Below are positions 52,376 through 61,119 of a stretch of 64,000 nucleotides of DNA, piece by piece (position 1 is the stretch's first letter; each line of letters opens with the position of its first letter). Source of the DNA: Vibrio sinensis (GTDB lineage Bacteria; Pseudomonadota; Gammaproteobacteria; Enterobacterales; Vibrionaceae); assembly GCF_003605645.1 (NCBI RefSeq), contig NZ_QVMU01000027.1:1-64000 (forward strand), in the 5' to 3' direction. The notes below the pieces were generated by a model. That model worked only from the letters and a program-made list of their open reading frames with translations, was not told where the DNA came from and did not search any database. The position numbers and the translations under genes were made by a program.

Positions 52376-53286
52376 CCTGCATGACTCCAGCAATGAAAAG
52401 TGGCATAACTCCCCCAAGGAGAGGCACTTTTTGTAGTTAAAGATGGGAATAATTGCGCGGCTTTTTTTACCACTAAATCACTTTCAAGAAAACGATTAGG
52501 TTCAGAATTACCTCGTAATGCCGCGTAGCTAATCGTCCAAGGTCCAATACCTTTTAACGCTAACCACTGATCAAAGGTTGCCTCTGGCTGATCTAACATC
52601 AATTGAGCAAAACGTGCCAATGTCTCTTTACGGCTTTGTGGCATCCGTAAGAACTGCAAATCCGCATTGATGATGTCCAACGGGGTCGGAAAATGAGGAC
52701 GCGCATTCTGGTGATGCTCGCCTTGCTGACGAGCACTATCACGTAGTGTTGCCACTAATAGGTTCAATTGCCCTATCGCTGCTTTAATTGATACCTGTTG
52801 CCCTAAGATAGCGCGAACACCCGCTTCCCAAGTATTCCATACTCCCGGGATTCGAATTCCTGAACGCTTAATCAATCCAGGCGCGACAGATTCAAGATGT
52901 AGCTCAATAAGCGTCATATTGACATCCAAATCAAACATTCGTCGAACTTGCTCCACTAACGCTGGCTGCTGACTCTCATCATCAATTTCAAACTCGAGCA
53001 TAAGCGCGGAAGATCCAACACCCAATGCGTTAGAGTGTAATGTTTCAAAGGATAACGTTTTTGGAGAGGACGCTGTCAAAGGTAGTGCTTTAGATGGTAG
53101 CTTAGATAGTGAGACTCGAAACCAACCTTTCGCTCCATTTAATTCAAAAAAACGAAAATAACTCGTATCATCCACCTCTTCTAACTGCTCGATTCGTCGT
53201 AGTTGATAAAAGTCCAACATAAATTGCCAATCTAACGCCCCCTCAAATGGCAATTCAATTTCGCTTTTAATAGCTTTAGTCCTCAT
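52372..53286 (-). CDS. alkA: AlkA-type 3-methyladenine DNA glycosylase
   Basis: A 304-residue base-excision enzyme removing alkylated purines. The N-terminal AlkA-N beta domain (about 8-115) is followed by the HhH-GPD fold. VWNTWEAGVRAILGQQVSIKAA (two pieces, about 150-171) is the conserved helical region. The hairpin-helix-hairpin LKGIGPWTISYAALRG (about 244-259) precedes the catalytic Asp in FLESDLVVKK (about 267-276). The ATG at 53286 has GGGAG upstream. Upstream of that is a pentameric TTACTTC tract (GAAGTAA on the coding strand). Confidence 0.9.
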   Translation of the reverse strand: MRTKAIKSEIELPFEGALDWQFMLDFYQLRRIEQLEEVDDTSYFRFFELNGAKGWFRVSLSKLPSKALPLTASSPKTLSFETLHSNALGVGSSALMLEFEIDDESQQPALVEQVRRMFDLDVNMTLIELHLESVAPGLIKRSGIRIPGVWNTWEAGVRAILGQQVSIKAAIGQLNLLVATLRDSARQQGEHHQNARPHFPTPLDIINADLQFLRMPQSRKETLARFAQLMLDQPEATFDQWLALKGIGPWTISYAALRGNSEPNRFLESDLVVKKAAQLFPSLTTKSASPWGSYATFHCWSHAG

Positions 53287-53299
53287 CCTCAAACTCCCT

Positions 53300-53334
53300 T
53301 TACTTCTTACTTCTTACTTCTTACTTCTTACTTC
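53300..53334. repeat. heptanucleotide microsatellite (TTACTTC)5 in the alkA leader
   Basis: Five uninterrupted copies of TTACTTC (GAAGTAA on the alkA strand) occupy 35 bases. They start 14 bases upstream of the alkA start codon, just before its GGGAG ribosome binding site. Slippage would change the promoter-to-gene or leader length in 7-base steps without altering the protein. Confidence 0.95.
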
Positions 53335-53528
53335 CAAACAACATGACCTATTTTAACTGCTGAGTCTAACCCTAAAGGATAAAAATACTTGCTACTTATG
53401 GCACGGAATGACGGACAATCAAACAGTTACTAATTTAGATAGTATGAGAAAAGTATGACGCATTGCAGATAGAAATATCATCTACTAGATTTAGATTGCA
53501 AAGAGGAAAAATAATAAGGAAGTTGGCT

Positions 53529-53732
53529 ATGGATTTACACGCTTGCACTATCGTACTGACGGATCACTCAAAACTAATCTGTAAAACTGTCGAGCAATCT
53601 CTCGGCATGATTGAACATCACGGTCAATCTCGTATCAATCAAATATTGATTGATGCGTATGACGGCCAATCGGTCCACTCCTATCAAAACCTCTCAATTG
53701 AAGAATCCATTGAAAGCTTAATGGATCTCTAA
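53529..53732 (+). CDS. small hypothetical protein
   Basis: A 67-residue cytoplasmic protein of unknown function, starting MDLHACTIVLTDHSKLICKT. ATG 53529 is chosen because AAGGAAG lies seven bases upstream; a longer frame starting at 53463 lacks such a site. The sequence is mixed alpha/beta with an acidic C terminus (SIEESIESLMDL). It stands alone and ends in a strong terminator, which supports it being a real gene. Confidence 0.6.
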   Translation: MDLHACTIVLTDHSKLICKTVEQSLGMIEHHGQSRINQILIDAYDGQSVHSYQNLSIEESIESLMDL

Positions 53733-53752
53733 GCTATCGCGCTCCTCCCGCA

Positions 53753-53779
53753 AGACAACCTTGATGATCAAGGTTGTCT
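53753..53779 (+). terminator. stem-loop terminator
   Basis: AGACAACCTTG and CAAGGTTGTCT pair perfectly (11 bp) around ATGAT. A T-rich stretch (ATTTTTTG) follows about ten bases later. Confidence 0.7.
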
Positions 53780-53924
53780 ACTATTGCATTTTTTGAGCAC
53801 ACTTATTCAAAAAATTCGAACATGATAATCCAAAGCTGGACATTACCCATCAATAAGATCCGCGCTATATTCAGCGCCATCGAATAGAAAGCTATTCACA
53901 TTGACAGTTTTTGGAGCTACAAAC

Positions 53925-54503
53925 ATGACAACCACTCTTGTACTTAAATCGAGCATCCTTGGCGAGTATTCACAATCTAATCAATTAATTGATGCCGCTC
54001 TCGAGGGTAAGCACAACATCATTGAACGTGATTTAGTAGCCAACCCGGTTCCTGTCCTTGATATGAATGTTGCAACGGCATTGCGTGGTGGCGATGATCT
54101 TTCTGGTGAACTTCAGGCGATTTTAAATCTTTCAAATCAATTGATTGACGAATTAAACGCAGCTGATCACATTGTAATTGCCGCCCCAATGTACAACTTT
54201 ATGGTACCAACTCAGCTTAAAAATTGGTTTGATATCATTGCTCGTGCTGGCGTCACTTTCACTTATACCGAAACGGGTCCCGTTGGTTTGATCAACGATA
54301 AAAAAGTCACCATCGTGACTACTCGAGGTGGCATGCATAAAGATACCGAACGTAATTCAATTGAAAGCTACCTAATGACAATGCTTGGTTTCATTGGAAT
54401 TACCGATGTGACTTTTATCTATGCTGAAGCTCTCAATATGGGCGAAGAGAGTGCGCAAGCCGCACGTGAACAAGCTCTATCTCAACTCAACGCGGCTTTC
54501 TAA
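53925..54503 (+). CDS. azoR: FMN-dependent NADH-azoreductase AzoR-like
   Basis: A 192-residue flavodoxin-fold quinone/azo reductase. It starts TTTLVLKSSILGEYSQSNQL, the FMN phosphate-binding region. Next come IVIAAPMYNFMVPTQLKNWFD (about 91-111) and a VTTRGGMH loop (about 138-145), both typical of AzoR. E. coli AzoR is slightly longer (201). ATG 53925 has GGAG upstream. Monocistronic, ending in a terminator. Confidence 0.9.
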   Translation: MTTTLVLKSSILGEYSQSNQLIDAALEGKHNIIERDLVANPVPVLDMNVATALRGGDDLSGELQAILNLSNQLIDELNAADHIVIAAPMYNFMVPTQLKNWFDIIARAGVTFTYTETGPVGLINDKKVTIVTTRGGMHKDTERNSIESYLMTMLGFIGITDVTFIYAEALNMGEESAQAAREQALSQLNAAF

Positions 54504-54608
54504 GCTAATCAACATCGCACTGCTTTTTAGTTATTCATCTTAAATAGCTAACTTTTCAATAGCGTAAACCAAAATGGTTCGCCTTTCTTAATAGACTAAA
54601 TTTCCTTT

Positions 54609-54636
54609 GCCTCTTCATTCTGGAGAGGCTTTTTTT
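54609..54636 (+). terminator. Rho-independent terminator of azoR
   Basis: GCCTCT and AGAGGC form a stem around a nine-base loop, followed by seven T. It lies about 105 bases after azoR. Confidence 0.85.
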
Positions 54637-54815
54637 CGTGCCTACTAGCCTGAACAATGCATTTATATCCATTTGGCGCGAATCTGTAACTCTAAATCGT
54701 AGTAAGCATATTGAACGAGTTCAATGAACCAATATCCAAATTACCACTGAACTCACGATTTAAGCCAAATTATTCATATTGATAAAGAACACGCATCTCG
54801 CATCCTAATTCGCTT

Positions 54816-54833
54816 TCACGTAATCTAATTTCA
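54816..54833. promoter_or_regulatory. 18-bp motif shared with speF upstream repeats
   Basis: TCACGTAATCTAATTTCA differs from the speF repeat TCACGAAATCTAATTTCA at one position. It lies 40 bases before the EamA ribosome binding site. This suggests common control of the transporter and speF. Confidence 0.55.
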
Positions 54834-54887
54834 GATTCATTTTTTGTGATGAACTGACTGATATGGATATCAAAGGAGAAGATTGTT

Positions 54888-55733
54888 ATTGCTATCAAAT
54901 CTGTCGTTTGGATGATCGGTGCTTTATTCTCATTTTGTCTGATGGCCATTGCGGCCAAAGAATTAAGTGGGATCCTAAATACGTTTCAAATCCTCTTTTT
55001 CCGCAGCGCGATTGGAGTATTAGTCGCGACAAGCATCATCCTATTGTTAGGAAAACCTGGGTACTTCCAGACACACCGCTTTCCATTGCATGGCCTACGC
55101 AATCTATTCCACTTTGCAGGGCAATATGGGTGGTTTGTAGGAATTGGACTTTTGCCACTGGCTGAAGTATTCGCGATTGAGTTTACCGTTCCCATTTGGA
55201 CCGCATTGATTGCCCTATTATTTCTTAACGAAAAGATGACGCGAAGAAAAGGATTGGCTCTCTCGCTCGGTTTTGTGGGGATTTTAGTGATCGTCCAGCC
55301 CAGTGGTGAAGTCATCAATTGGGGAGCGATGATTGTGCTATTGGCCGCCTTTGGCTATGCCATTGCTTATGTTGCAACTAAATCGCTCTCGTCTAGTGAG
55401 CACCCACTAACCATCATATTTTATATGTGTACGATTCAATTCCCAATCAGCTTACTACTGGCACTCTCAGAGTGGCAAACCCCGCAAGGTATACAATGGG
55501 TATGGATTACATTAATTGGAATCACTTCGTTATCGGCACATTATTGTATTGCCAATGCGATGAAATACTCCGATGCCAGTGTGGTGGTGACGATGGACTT
55601 TCTCCGTTTACCCGCTATCGCGTTAATTGGAGCCATGTTCTACTCCGAGTCCCTCTCGCCCTCTTTAATCTTGGGCGCGCTACTGATTTTATCAGGGAAT
55701 TCCCTCAACATCAGATCATCTAGAAACAAATAA
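54888..55733 (+). CDS. EamA/DMT-family transporter, probable AUU start
   Basis: An inner-membrane drug/metabolite-type permease with ten predicted helices and two EamA repeats (second half begins near GAMIVLLAAFGYAIAYVATK). The only good ribosome binding site, AAGGAG at 54873-54878, is correctly spaced for an ATT codon at 54888, giving 281 residues (IAIKSVVWMIGALF). The first in-frame ATG is 54912 (273 residues), which lacks a ribosome binding site and cuts into helix 1. The substrate is unknown. An 18-bp motif shared with speF lies upstream. Confidence 0.8.
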   Translation: MAIKSVVWMIGALFSFCLMAIAAKELSGILNTFQILFFRSAIGVLVATSIILLLGKPGYFQTHRFPLHGLRNLFHFAGQYGWFVGIGLLPLAEVFAIEFTVPIWTALIALLFLNEKMTRRKGLALSLGFVGILVIVQPSGEVINWGAMIVLLAAFGYAIAYVATKSLSSSEHPLTIIFYMCTIQFPISLLLALSEWQTPQGIQWVWITLIGITSLSAHYCIANAMKYSDASVVVTMDFLRLPAIALIGAMFYSESLSPSLILGALLILSGNSLNIRSSRNK

Positions 55734-55772
55734 AAAAGGAATGCGCACCGCTATTAAATCCACTGTGCGCAT
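55732..55772 (-). terminator. Rho-independent terminator of hdfR
   Basis: On the minus strand ATGCGCAC and GTGCGCAT pair across a 16-base loop and are followed by TCCTTTTTTA. It also lies directly after the convergent EamA gene. Confidence 0.8.
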
Positions 55773-55785
55773 CCACTATATTTCT

Positions 55786-56652
55786 CTATTGGAGACTAAA
55801 TGAAGTGATCGGGTCAATTTCTTTGACCAACTCTTCCACTTGTTTAATCGCCTCGACTGCGCTGCTCGCTTTGCGATAGCTTAGATAAATAGGGCGCTGC
55901 CAGTTATCTACATCAGATACTTTAAATAGCTGTCCACGCTCAATAAACGGAGCGACCATAGGGGCTGGTAGATAAGCACTACCACCTTTCTCTAGGATGA
56001 AGTCTAATGCAATACGTGCCGTCGATGTACGAAGATAGGGCGCGGGTACTTTCGCATGTCGCTCAGCATGCTCTGATGCGAATTTAGTGCCCCAATCAAC
56101 GTATACATATTTATCTTTAAACACATTTTCAATACTGACTGGCTCAGTCGACACCAGCATCAGTACAACGTCTGCCACTTTTTTACAGTTCAGTTCGTCT
56201 GCTTTAATTTGATCAAAGGCAAAGGCCATGTCCAAGGTTCTTTCTTGTAAGCTACGAACCAATGCTTCACGGCCCATGACTTCTGCCATGAAACCATAGC
56301 CGTCAAATGAATCAGTGACGACACTCAAACAGTTTTGTAAATACGCATCCCAAACATTGGGGGTACCGCCCATAGTGAGCTGTAGTGCTTTACCACTTTC
56401 AAGTGATAGTTCCAGTTTCGCTTGTTGCAGCGTCGCTACCATCACCTCGGCATAGCTCACCAAACGCTCACCTGACGACGTCAATTTGATGTTATTGCGG
56501 TCTCGAATGAATAGCTGAGTGTCAAAATAGCTTTCTAATTGCTTGATACGAGCACTCACAGCTGCTTGAGTTATATATAAATTTTCCGCAGCACGGCCAA
56601 AATGTCGGACTTTTGCTAATTCTAAAAACGTTCTAAAGACCTTTACGTCCAT
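55786..56652 (-). CDS. hdfR: LysR-family regulator HdfR
   Basis: A 288-residue regulator. The HTH (about 3-62) contains FLELAKVRHFGRAAENLYIT and QAAVSARIKQLE, characteristic of HdfR, and the effector domain follows from about 90. HdfR represses flhDC in E. coli. The gene is divergent from maoP (yifE), the same arrangement as in E. coli, which is the main support for the name. Its flagellar role has not been tested in this organism. Confidence 0.75.
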   Translation of the reverse strand: MDVKVFRTFLELAKVRHFGRAAENLYITQAAVSARIKQLESYFDTQLFIRDRNNIKLTSSGERLVSYAEVMVATLQQAKLELSLESGKALQLTMGGTPNVWDAYLQNCLSVVTDSFDGYGFMAEVMGREALVRSLQERTLDMAFAFDQIKADELNCKKVADVVLMLVSTEPVSIENVFKDKYVYVDWGTKFASEHAERHAKVPAPYLRTSTARIALDFILEKGGSAYLPAPMVAPFIERGQLFKVSDVDNWQRPIYLSYRKASSAVEAIKQVEELVKEIDPITSFSLQ

Positions 56653-56846
56653 CTTTAATCCCCTGGAAATGAGCCGTGTAGATTAGCAAGGAATGCTATT
56701 TTGTATATTGATTTTTGATGAAAAGTGTTATGCAACAGCAATAAAAATAACCAATAATTTCGATAAAAAAGTTTTGTTTTTCTTTTGTAAAAATTACGCC
56801 TAATTTTCGCTCTAGTTAACTAACGTAGGTTATAGAGGCTAATACC

Positions 56847-57203
56847 ATGTCTGACACAGAATTCCGTCACGGCAAAAAGCGTTTTTACGACAATACTAAA
56901 TTCCCTCGCGGTTTCGCGAAGTCTGGTGATTTTACCCTTGCTGAAGAAGAAATTCTAACGCTTTATGGCGACACCATGCTTGGTCTAGAGTCTGGAAATT
57001 TAGTGCCTGAAAATGCTGAAGAAAAACATTTTATAAAAGTTGTAGAAAACCCAGGTAAAGCAAAATCGAAACTAGAGCGTGTATGGTTAAAATACACTCA
57101 ACTAGCTCGTGGCCGTAAGCGTTTCCATACTCTAAATGGTCGCACTAAACCTGAAGCGTCTGATGACTACGCAGAAGATACTAGCTTAGTTGAAGAAGAT
57201 TAA
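56847..57203 (+). CDS. maoP: DUF413 protein MaoP (YifE)
   Basis: A 118-residue protein matching the E. coli YifE/MaoP family: RHGKKRFYDNTKFPRGFAKS (7-26), FTLAEEEILTLYG (about 29-41) and ERVWLKYTQLARGRKRFHTL (about 77-96). In E. coli MaoP acts with the maoS site to organise the Ori macrodomain. The C-terminal tail is acidic. It is divergent from hdfR as in E. coli. Confidence 0.88.
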   Translation: MSDTEFRHGKKRFYDNTKFPRGFAKSGDFTLAEEEILTLYGDTMLGLESGNLVPENAEEKHFIKVVENPGKAKSKLERVWLKYTQLARGRKRFHTLNGRTKPEASDDYAEDTSLVEED

Positions 57204-57209
57204 TCGTGT

Positions 57210-57242
57210 AAATGCTCAGCTTCTCTATGGTGCTGAGCATTT
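57210..57242 (+). terminator. stem-loop terminator of maoP
   Basis: AAATGCTCAGC and GCTGAGCATTT pair over 11 bp around an eleven-base loop, followed by ATTTAT. It overlaps the 3' end of the convergent DUF3081 gene. Confidence 0.75.
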
Positions 57243-57500
57243 ATTTATCGACTGAAGCATCACTTTCAGTACCCGTAAAAAACGTTCTTTCTGCCATTCA
57301 TCGTCATAATCCAAATGATAGGTATTATGAAACCCTAACTTCAGTTGCACCCCATTTCCCCTTAAATAAATGCTGTATCCGTCATAGTCACTAAACGCTT
57401 CTATTCCTTGATATTGTTTCCCATATTCTGTGGGTTCCCCTTGCTCCATTACTAAACTATAAACATGCAATAATTGACGACAATCCAGTTCATTTATCAT
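57225..57500 (-). CDS. DUF3081-like small protein
   Basis: A 91-residue protein resembling the DUF3081 family through MINELDCRQLLHVYSLV, QGEPTEYGKQYQGIEAFSDY and the LKLGFHNTYHLDYDDE segment (about 53-68). The function is unknown. It is convergent with maoP and its last codons overlap the maoP terminator stem. AGGTAAAG precedes the ATG. Confidence 0.75.
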   Translation of the reverse strand: MINELDCRQLLHVYSLVMEQGEPTEYGKQYQGIEAFSDYDGYSIYLRGNGVQLKLGFHNTYHLDYDDEWQKERFLRVLKVMLQSINKCSAP

Positions 57501-57665
57501 TGCTTTACCTCCCTAGCAGCGGGTTTTACGTTCCATTTTTTATTCGTTGTATTCAAAACAAAGTATGGCTATCTGATATCAAAACGCCAAATTCATCACA
57601 AATCGAACTATTGGGTTTAATGCTAATTTAGCACTTAACCTAAACCGATCACTTGGGAGGAGAAA

Positions 57666-57696
57666 CAAAAAAGCCAGCAACATACGTCACTGGCTT
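57666..57696 (-). terminator. Rho-independent terminator of the DASS transporter
   Basis: On the minus strand AAGCCAG and CTGGCTT pair around a 12-base loop and run into TTTTTTG. Confidence 0.85.
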
Positions 57697-57737
57697 CAAT
57701 TTAGAGGTTATTTGTCTTGATTTGACTCAGGAGTTCA

Positions 57738-59126
57738 TTAAGTCCAGAAAAGTTTCGCTATGATGGTTAGAGCGATGATACAGAAGATGTTTAATACGAT
57801 TCCGACTCGCATCATCTCACTTTGCTTGATATGACCGGAACCAAACACGATTGCGTTAGGTGGGGTCGCCACTGGCAACATGAATGCACACGATGCCGCA
57901 ACAGCGATCAATACCGACAAGATAACGGGAGACATACCGAACGCTTCTGCCACTGTTGCAAAAACCGGAATCAATAGAGCCGCACTCGCGGTATTACTTG
58001 CAAATTCAGTTAGAAAAACAACAAATACTGCAATCGCAACAATGATGAAGAAAACTCCTAAATGGGAAATCATATCGCTCAAGCCATTCGCCAAAAAGAC
58101 ACTAGTTCCTGTCGCTTTCAATACGTTACTCAAGCAGATACCACCACCAAACAACAGTAATACGCCCCAGTCTGCTGTCTTCTCAATATCTTTCCAGTGA
58201 ACAACACGAGCAAAACTCACCGCCACAATTGCGCCAAGCGCAACGATGGTATCAAACTTGGAATAGCCGCCAAGCATGGCATTAATTGGTTTACTAAAAA
58301 TCCACAAACATACTGTGGTAGCAAAAATGGCCAAAGTAACAACTTTACCTTTATCCCAGGTTACCGGTTCAAAATTGAGTTCAAACTGGCCATTTAGTTC
58401 TGGTTTGAGCATGAAGAACAGGACAGCAATCGCCATTGGCAATAAAACCAAGGTCGTTGGCAAACCAAATGCCATCCAATCTGTAAACGTTAAACCGACC
58501 TCCGCTGCTGCAATCGCGTTAGGTGGGCTACCAACGATTGTTGCGATGCCACCAATACTGGCACTGTAGGCAATCCCTAACAGCACAAATAAATAGGTTT
58601 TATGACCACTTTCAGAGTTCACTTTACTCAGAACACCGAGCACCAGAGGCAACATCATGGCAGTGGTGGCTGTGTTACTGATCCACATAGAAAGACCAGC
58701 AGTCACGCCAAACAACATAAATACAGCAACGCTCATTTTGCCTTTTGCGACGATCAGTACTTTATCAGCAATGACTTTATCTAAGCCTTGGCGATGCATC
58801 GCCGCTGCAAGTGCAAAACCACCTAAAAACAAAAAGATGATTGAGTTAGAGAAGTTGTTGAGCGCAGTTTGTGTGTTAAACACCCCAAAAAGGACCGCCA
58901 TAATCGGCACTAAAATTGCCGTAACGGTGACATGCAAAGCCTCTGTTAACCACAAAATGGCAACAAAAATAAGCATGCTTAACCCAAGTACAACTTGAGG
59001 CTCAAAAGGCAGGGTAAAATAAAGAATGGCGAAAAGTAATACATCAGCGATGATGATCAAGCTATTACGATTAAAAAACCATTCTCGGGTATTGTTGGGC
59101 AGGGGGACACTATCATTTCGATTCAT
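57738..59126 (-). CDS. DASS/SLC13-family anion:sodium symporter
   Basis: A 462-residue inner-membrane transporter of the divalent anion:sodium symporter family, for substrates such as succinate, citrate or sulfate. About eleven helices are expected. Signature motifs are SNTATTAMMLPLVLGVL (about 149-165; SNT motif), IVGSPPNAIAAAEVGLTF (about 197-214) and the repeat-2 counterparts FASNTASAALLIPVFATV (about 373-390) and LPVATPPNAIVFGSGHI (about 417-433). All sodium-binding motifs are intact. Monocistronic. Confidence 0.92.
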   Translation of the reverse strand: MNRNDSVPLPNNTREWFFNRNSLIIIADVLLFAILYFTLPFEPQVVLGLSMLIFVAILWLTEALHVTVTAILVPIMAVLFGVFNTQTALNNFSNSIIFLFLGGFALAAAMHRQGLDKVIADKVLIVAKGKMSVAVFMLFGVTAGLSMWISNTATTAMMLPLVLGVLSKVNSESGHKTYLFVLLGIAYSASIGGIATIVGSPPNAIAAAEVGLTFTDWMAFGLPTTLVLLPMAIAVLFFMLKPELNGQFELNFEPVTWDKGKVVTLAIFATTVCLWIFSKPINAMLGGYSKFDTIVALGAIVAVSFARVVHWKDIEKTADWGVLLLFGGGICLSNVLKATGTSVFLANGLSDMISHLGVFFIIVAIAVFVVFLTEFASNTASAALLIPVFATVAEAFGMSPVILSVLIAVAASCAFMLPVATPPNAIVFGSGHIKQSEMMRVGIVLNIFCIIALTIIAKLFWT

Positions 59127-59275
59127 TATTATATTTCCTTATAAGGGCCAGATGGCACAGCAAATGATCCCACAGAACCCTTTTCGGAAATATTTTTCTT
59201 TGCGATTTTGTTAACCATGTCAATATTATGGTTATGATATTAACACTATGAATAATTTAACATTATCTAAAGTTT

Positions 59276-60133
59276 CTATTTAACAAAGTCTATCAACTCA
59301 TCAAAGCTCTGCATTACTTGCTCACATTTCATGACACGTCCATGCCCTTGCCCTTGTGTTGGGTACAAGGTCACCTTGTCCATCTCTTGTGCCGCTCGTG
59401 AAGAAACATCGAATTTAGTGAATTTATCTTGCTCATCATGAACAATGATTGTCGGGGCTGTGCGCAATTTCAGTTTTCCGTATGGATCTACCGATTGAAT
59501 AGGGTAACGATACTGATCGGCAATCTCAGTGACGATAGTATTAAACAGACGCATTGAATAACCTGAACGAGCTACGCTGCTAAATAAGTTGTCCAAATAA
59601 TCCAAAACCGGGGCGATCAGAAGCATCGGCTTATCCGTTAATTTTACATGGTGACACTCAATTGCCGATGCAGTTCCCATACTATGCCCTACAAGGCCCG
59701 CTACATCGTCGACGCTATCCAAAACGGCTTCTAAACCACGTACAAACGCCGGAATATGGCCATAGACGCCCTCACTTTCACCATGACCGGGGTGATCATA
59801 AGCTACTGCCGTGTATCCTCGACTCGCGATATGTTCCATAAGCGGATAATACTGACTCGCTGTTCCTGACCAACCATGAGTAAGCACCCAAACCGGGCCG
59901 GTGCCCAATTGGTAGGTTTTCAAGACTCCCTCTTTTGAGACGACTTCACCACGGATTAGCCCTTTCGGCTCCAGGTTTTTCGATTGTGTTCTTACTGGTG
60001 TGAGTAATAGTTTACGCGCAGTTTTCTCTGCATGACGTGGCGCCAACCTATGGTGCAATCGCGTACTTAAACTAACTAAGCTTCGTTTAACGCTAAATTT
60101 GTTTGATGTATTAAAATAGATTTTTTCACTCAT
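59276..60133 (-). CDS. alpha/beta hydrolase
   Basis: A 285-residue cytoplasmic serine hydrolase. The core starts GPVWVLTHGWSGTASQYYPL (about 78-97) with the HGW oxyanion motif. The nucleophile elbow is VGHSMGTAS (about 146-154), and the catalytic Asp and His lie in IIVHDEQDKFT (about 230-240) and GQGHGRVMK (about 260-268). The substrate is unknown. ATG 60133 is preferred; ATG 60139 lies very close to the AAGGA. A TetR gene lies 169 bases upstream on the same strand and probably regulates it. Confidence 0.88.
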   Translation of the reverse strand: MSEKIYFNTSNKFSVKRSLVSLSTRLHHRLAPRHAEKTARKLLLTPVRTQSKNLEPKGLIRGEVVSKEGVLKTYQLGTGPVWVLTHGWSGTASQYYPLMEHIASRGYTAVAYDHPGHGESEGVYGHIPAFVRGLEAVLDSVDDVAGLVGHSMGTASAIECHHVKLTDKPMLLIAPVLDYLDNLFSSVARSGYSMRLFNTIVTEIADQYRYPIQSVDPYGKLKLRTAPTIIVHDEQDKFTKFDVSSRAAQEMDKVTLYPTQGQGHGRVMKCEQVMQSFDELIDFVK

Positions 60134-60302
60134 GGTCATTTTCCTTATTGGTTCGTTTCTCGCGTATCGCTTTACAACAAAAACGAACGACCGTGCTTTT
60201 TAATGTGCTGCTAATTATTGCTACGCGTTTTATTCCCACAACGCAATAACACTGAGATTATTGTCTGGATGCAATGCTTATTGGCTAAACGGTTCCAACG
60301 GA

Positions 60303-60893
60303 TTACGCTTTCCAACGCTGAAGTAACTGTTCAACACCATGCCAAAAATGATCATGACTGACTTGCTGACCATGAATGGTATAAAACAGATGTGCACTCA
60401 AGTAGAGACCATACAGCTCGAAAGTGGCTTGCTTAGGTTCAAGCTTTGAATCAAACTGACCACTCTCAATCCCCTTGCTGATTTGAATGTTCAAATAGTC
60501 TATCCAAACGGTAATCGAGCGTTGAAGAACTCGTTGGATTGGGCATGATTTATTGTTGTTGTCTTTCCATGCATCCAAAAACATACAACTGCCTTGAAAT
60601 GAATGATTCCATCCAAGCCAGTTGTCCAAAATAGCTTTCAGTTTCTGTTCGATATTCTCTGAGTTCAGCTCTCGAGCAGGAATAATGACGCGATCGGCAA
60701 ACACTCGAAATGCGTACTCAATCACCTCTATCTGTAGGTTCTCTTTCGAGTTGAAGTGGGCAAACAAGCCACTTTTTGACATTCCGCATTGCTTAGCAAG
60801 CTCGCCAACTGTCAAACTTTCCAACCCATTTTGACTAGCAAAATCAAATGCCTGAGAGAGAATACTTTCTTTAGTAACTCTACCTTTACTCAT
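60303..60893 (-). CDS. TetR-family transcriptional regulator
   Basis: A 196-residue repressor. The HTH spans about 8-52: ILSQAFDFASQNGLESLTVG, then ELAKQCGMSKSGLFAHFNSKE. The C-terminal domain (about 85-190) resembles TetR_C type proteins with HSFQGSCMFLDAW. It is upstream of the alpha/beta hydrolase in the same direction and divergent from a LysR gene. The ligand is unknown. Confidence 0.9.
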   Translation of the reverse strand: MSKGRVTKESILSQAFDFASQNGLESLTVGELAKQCGMSKSGLFAHFNSKENLQIEVIEYAFRVFADRVIIPARELNSENIEQKLKAILDNWLGWNHSFQGSCMFLDAWKDNNNKSCPIQRVLQRSITVWIDYLNIQISKGIESGQFDSKLEPKQATFELYGLYLSAHLFYTIHGQQVSHDHFWHGVEQLLQRWKA

Positions 60894-61119
60894 CGACTAC
60901 CCTGTTGAAACTTTCTTTCCACTCCTATTTTTAGCACGATCGTACTTTTTTTCAACCCCGACCAGTTAACCGAGAAGATCAGACGGTAGTCATTTCACCA
61001 TTTACCATGACCTATTTGAAACGATAGTATTTATCGACAGCATAGAGGCAAGAATACAAACGTAACATCTCAAAGCAGTGATATTATGCTTATTCATCAA
61101 CAAACCCTGGGTATGACAA

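Larger units (their letters stand above)
54504..54887. other. EamA upstream region
   Basis: 384 bases containing the azoR terminator (54609-54636), an 18-bp site almost identical to the speF repeats (54816-54833) and an AAGGAG ribosome binding site at 54873. Nothing else was identified. Confidence 0.5.

Noticed and set aside
53463..53528. Longer N terminus for the small protein at 53529
   Set aside because: The extension begins at a non-ATG codon without a ribosome binding site, whereas AAGGAAG is well placed for ATG 53529.
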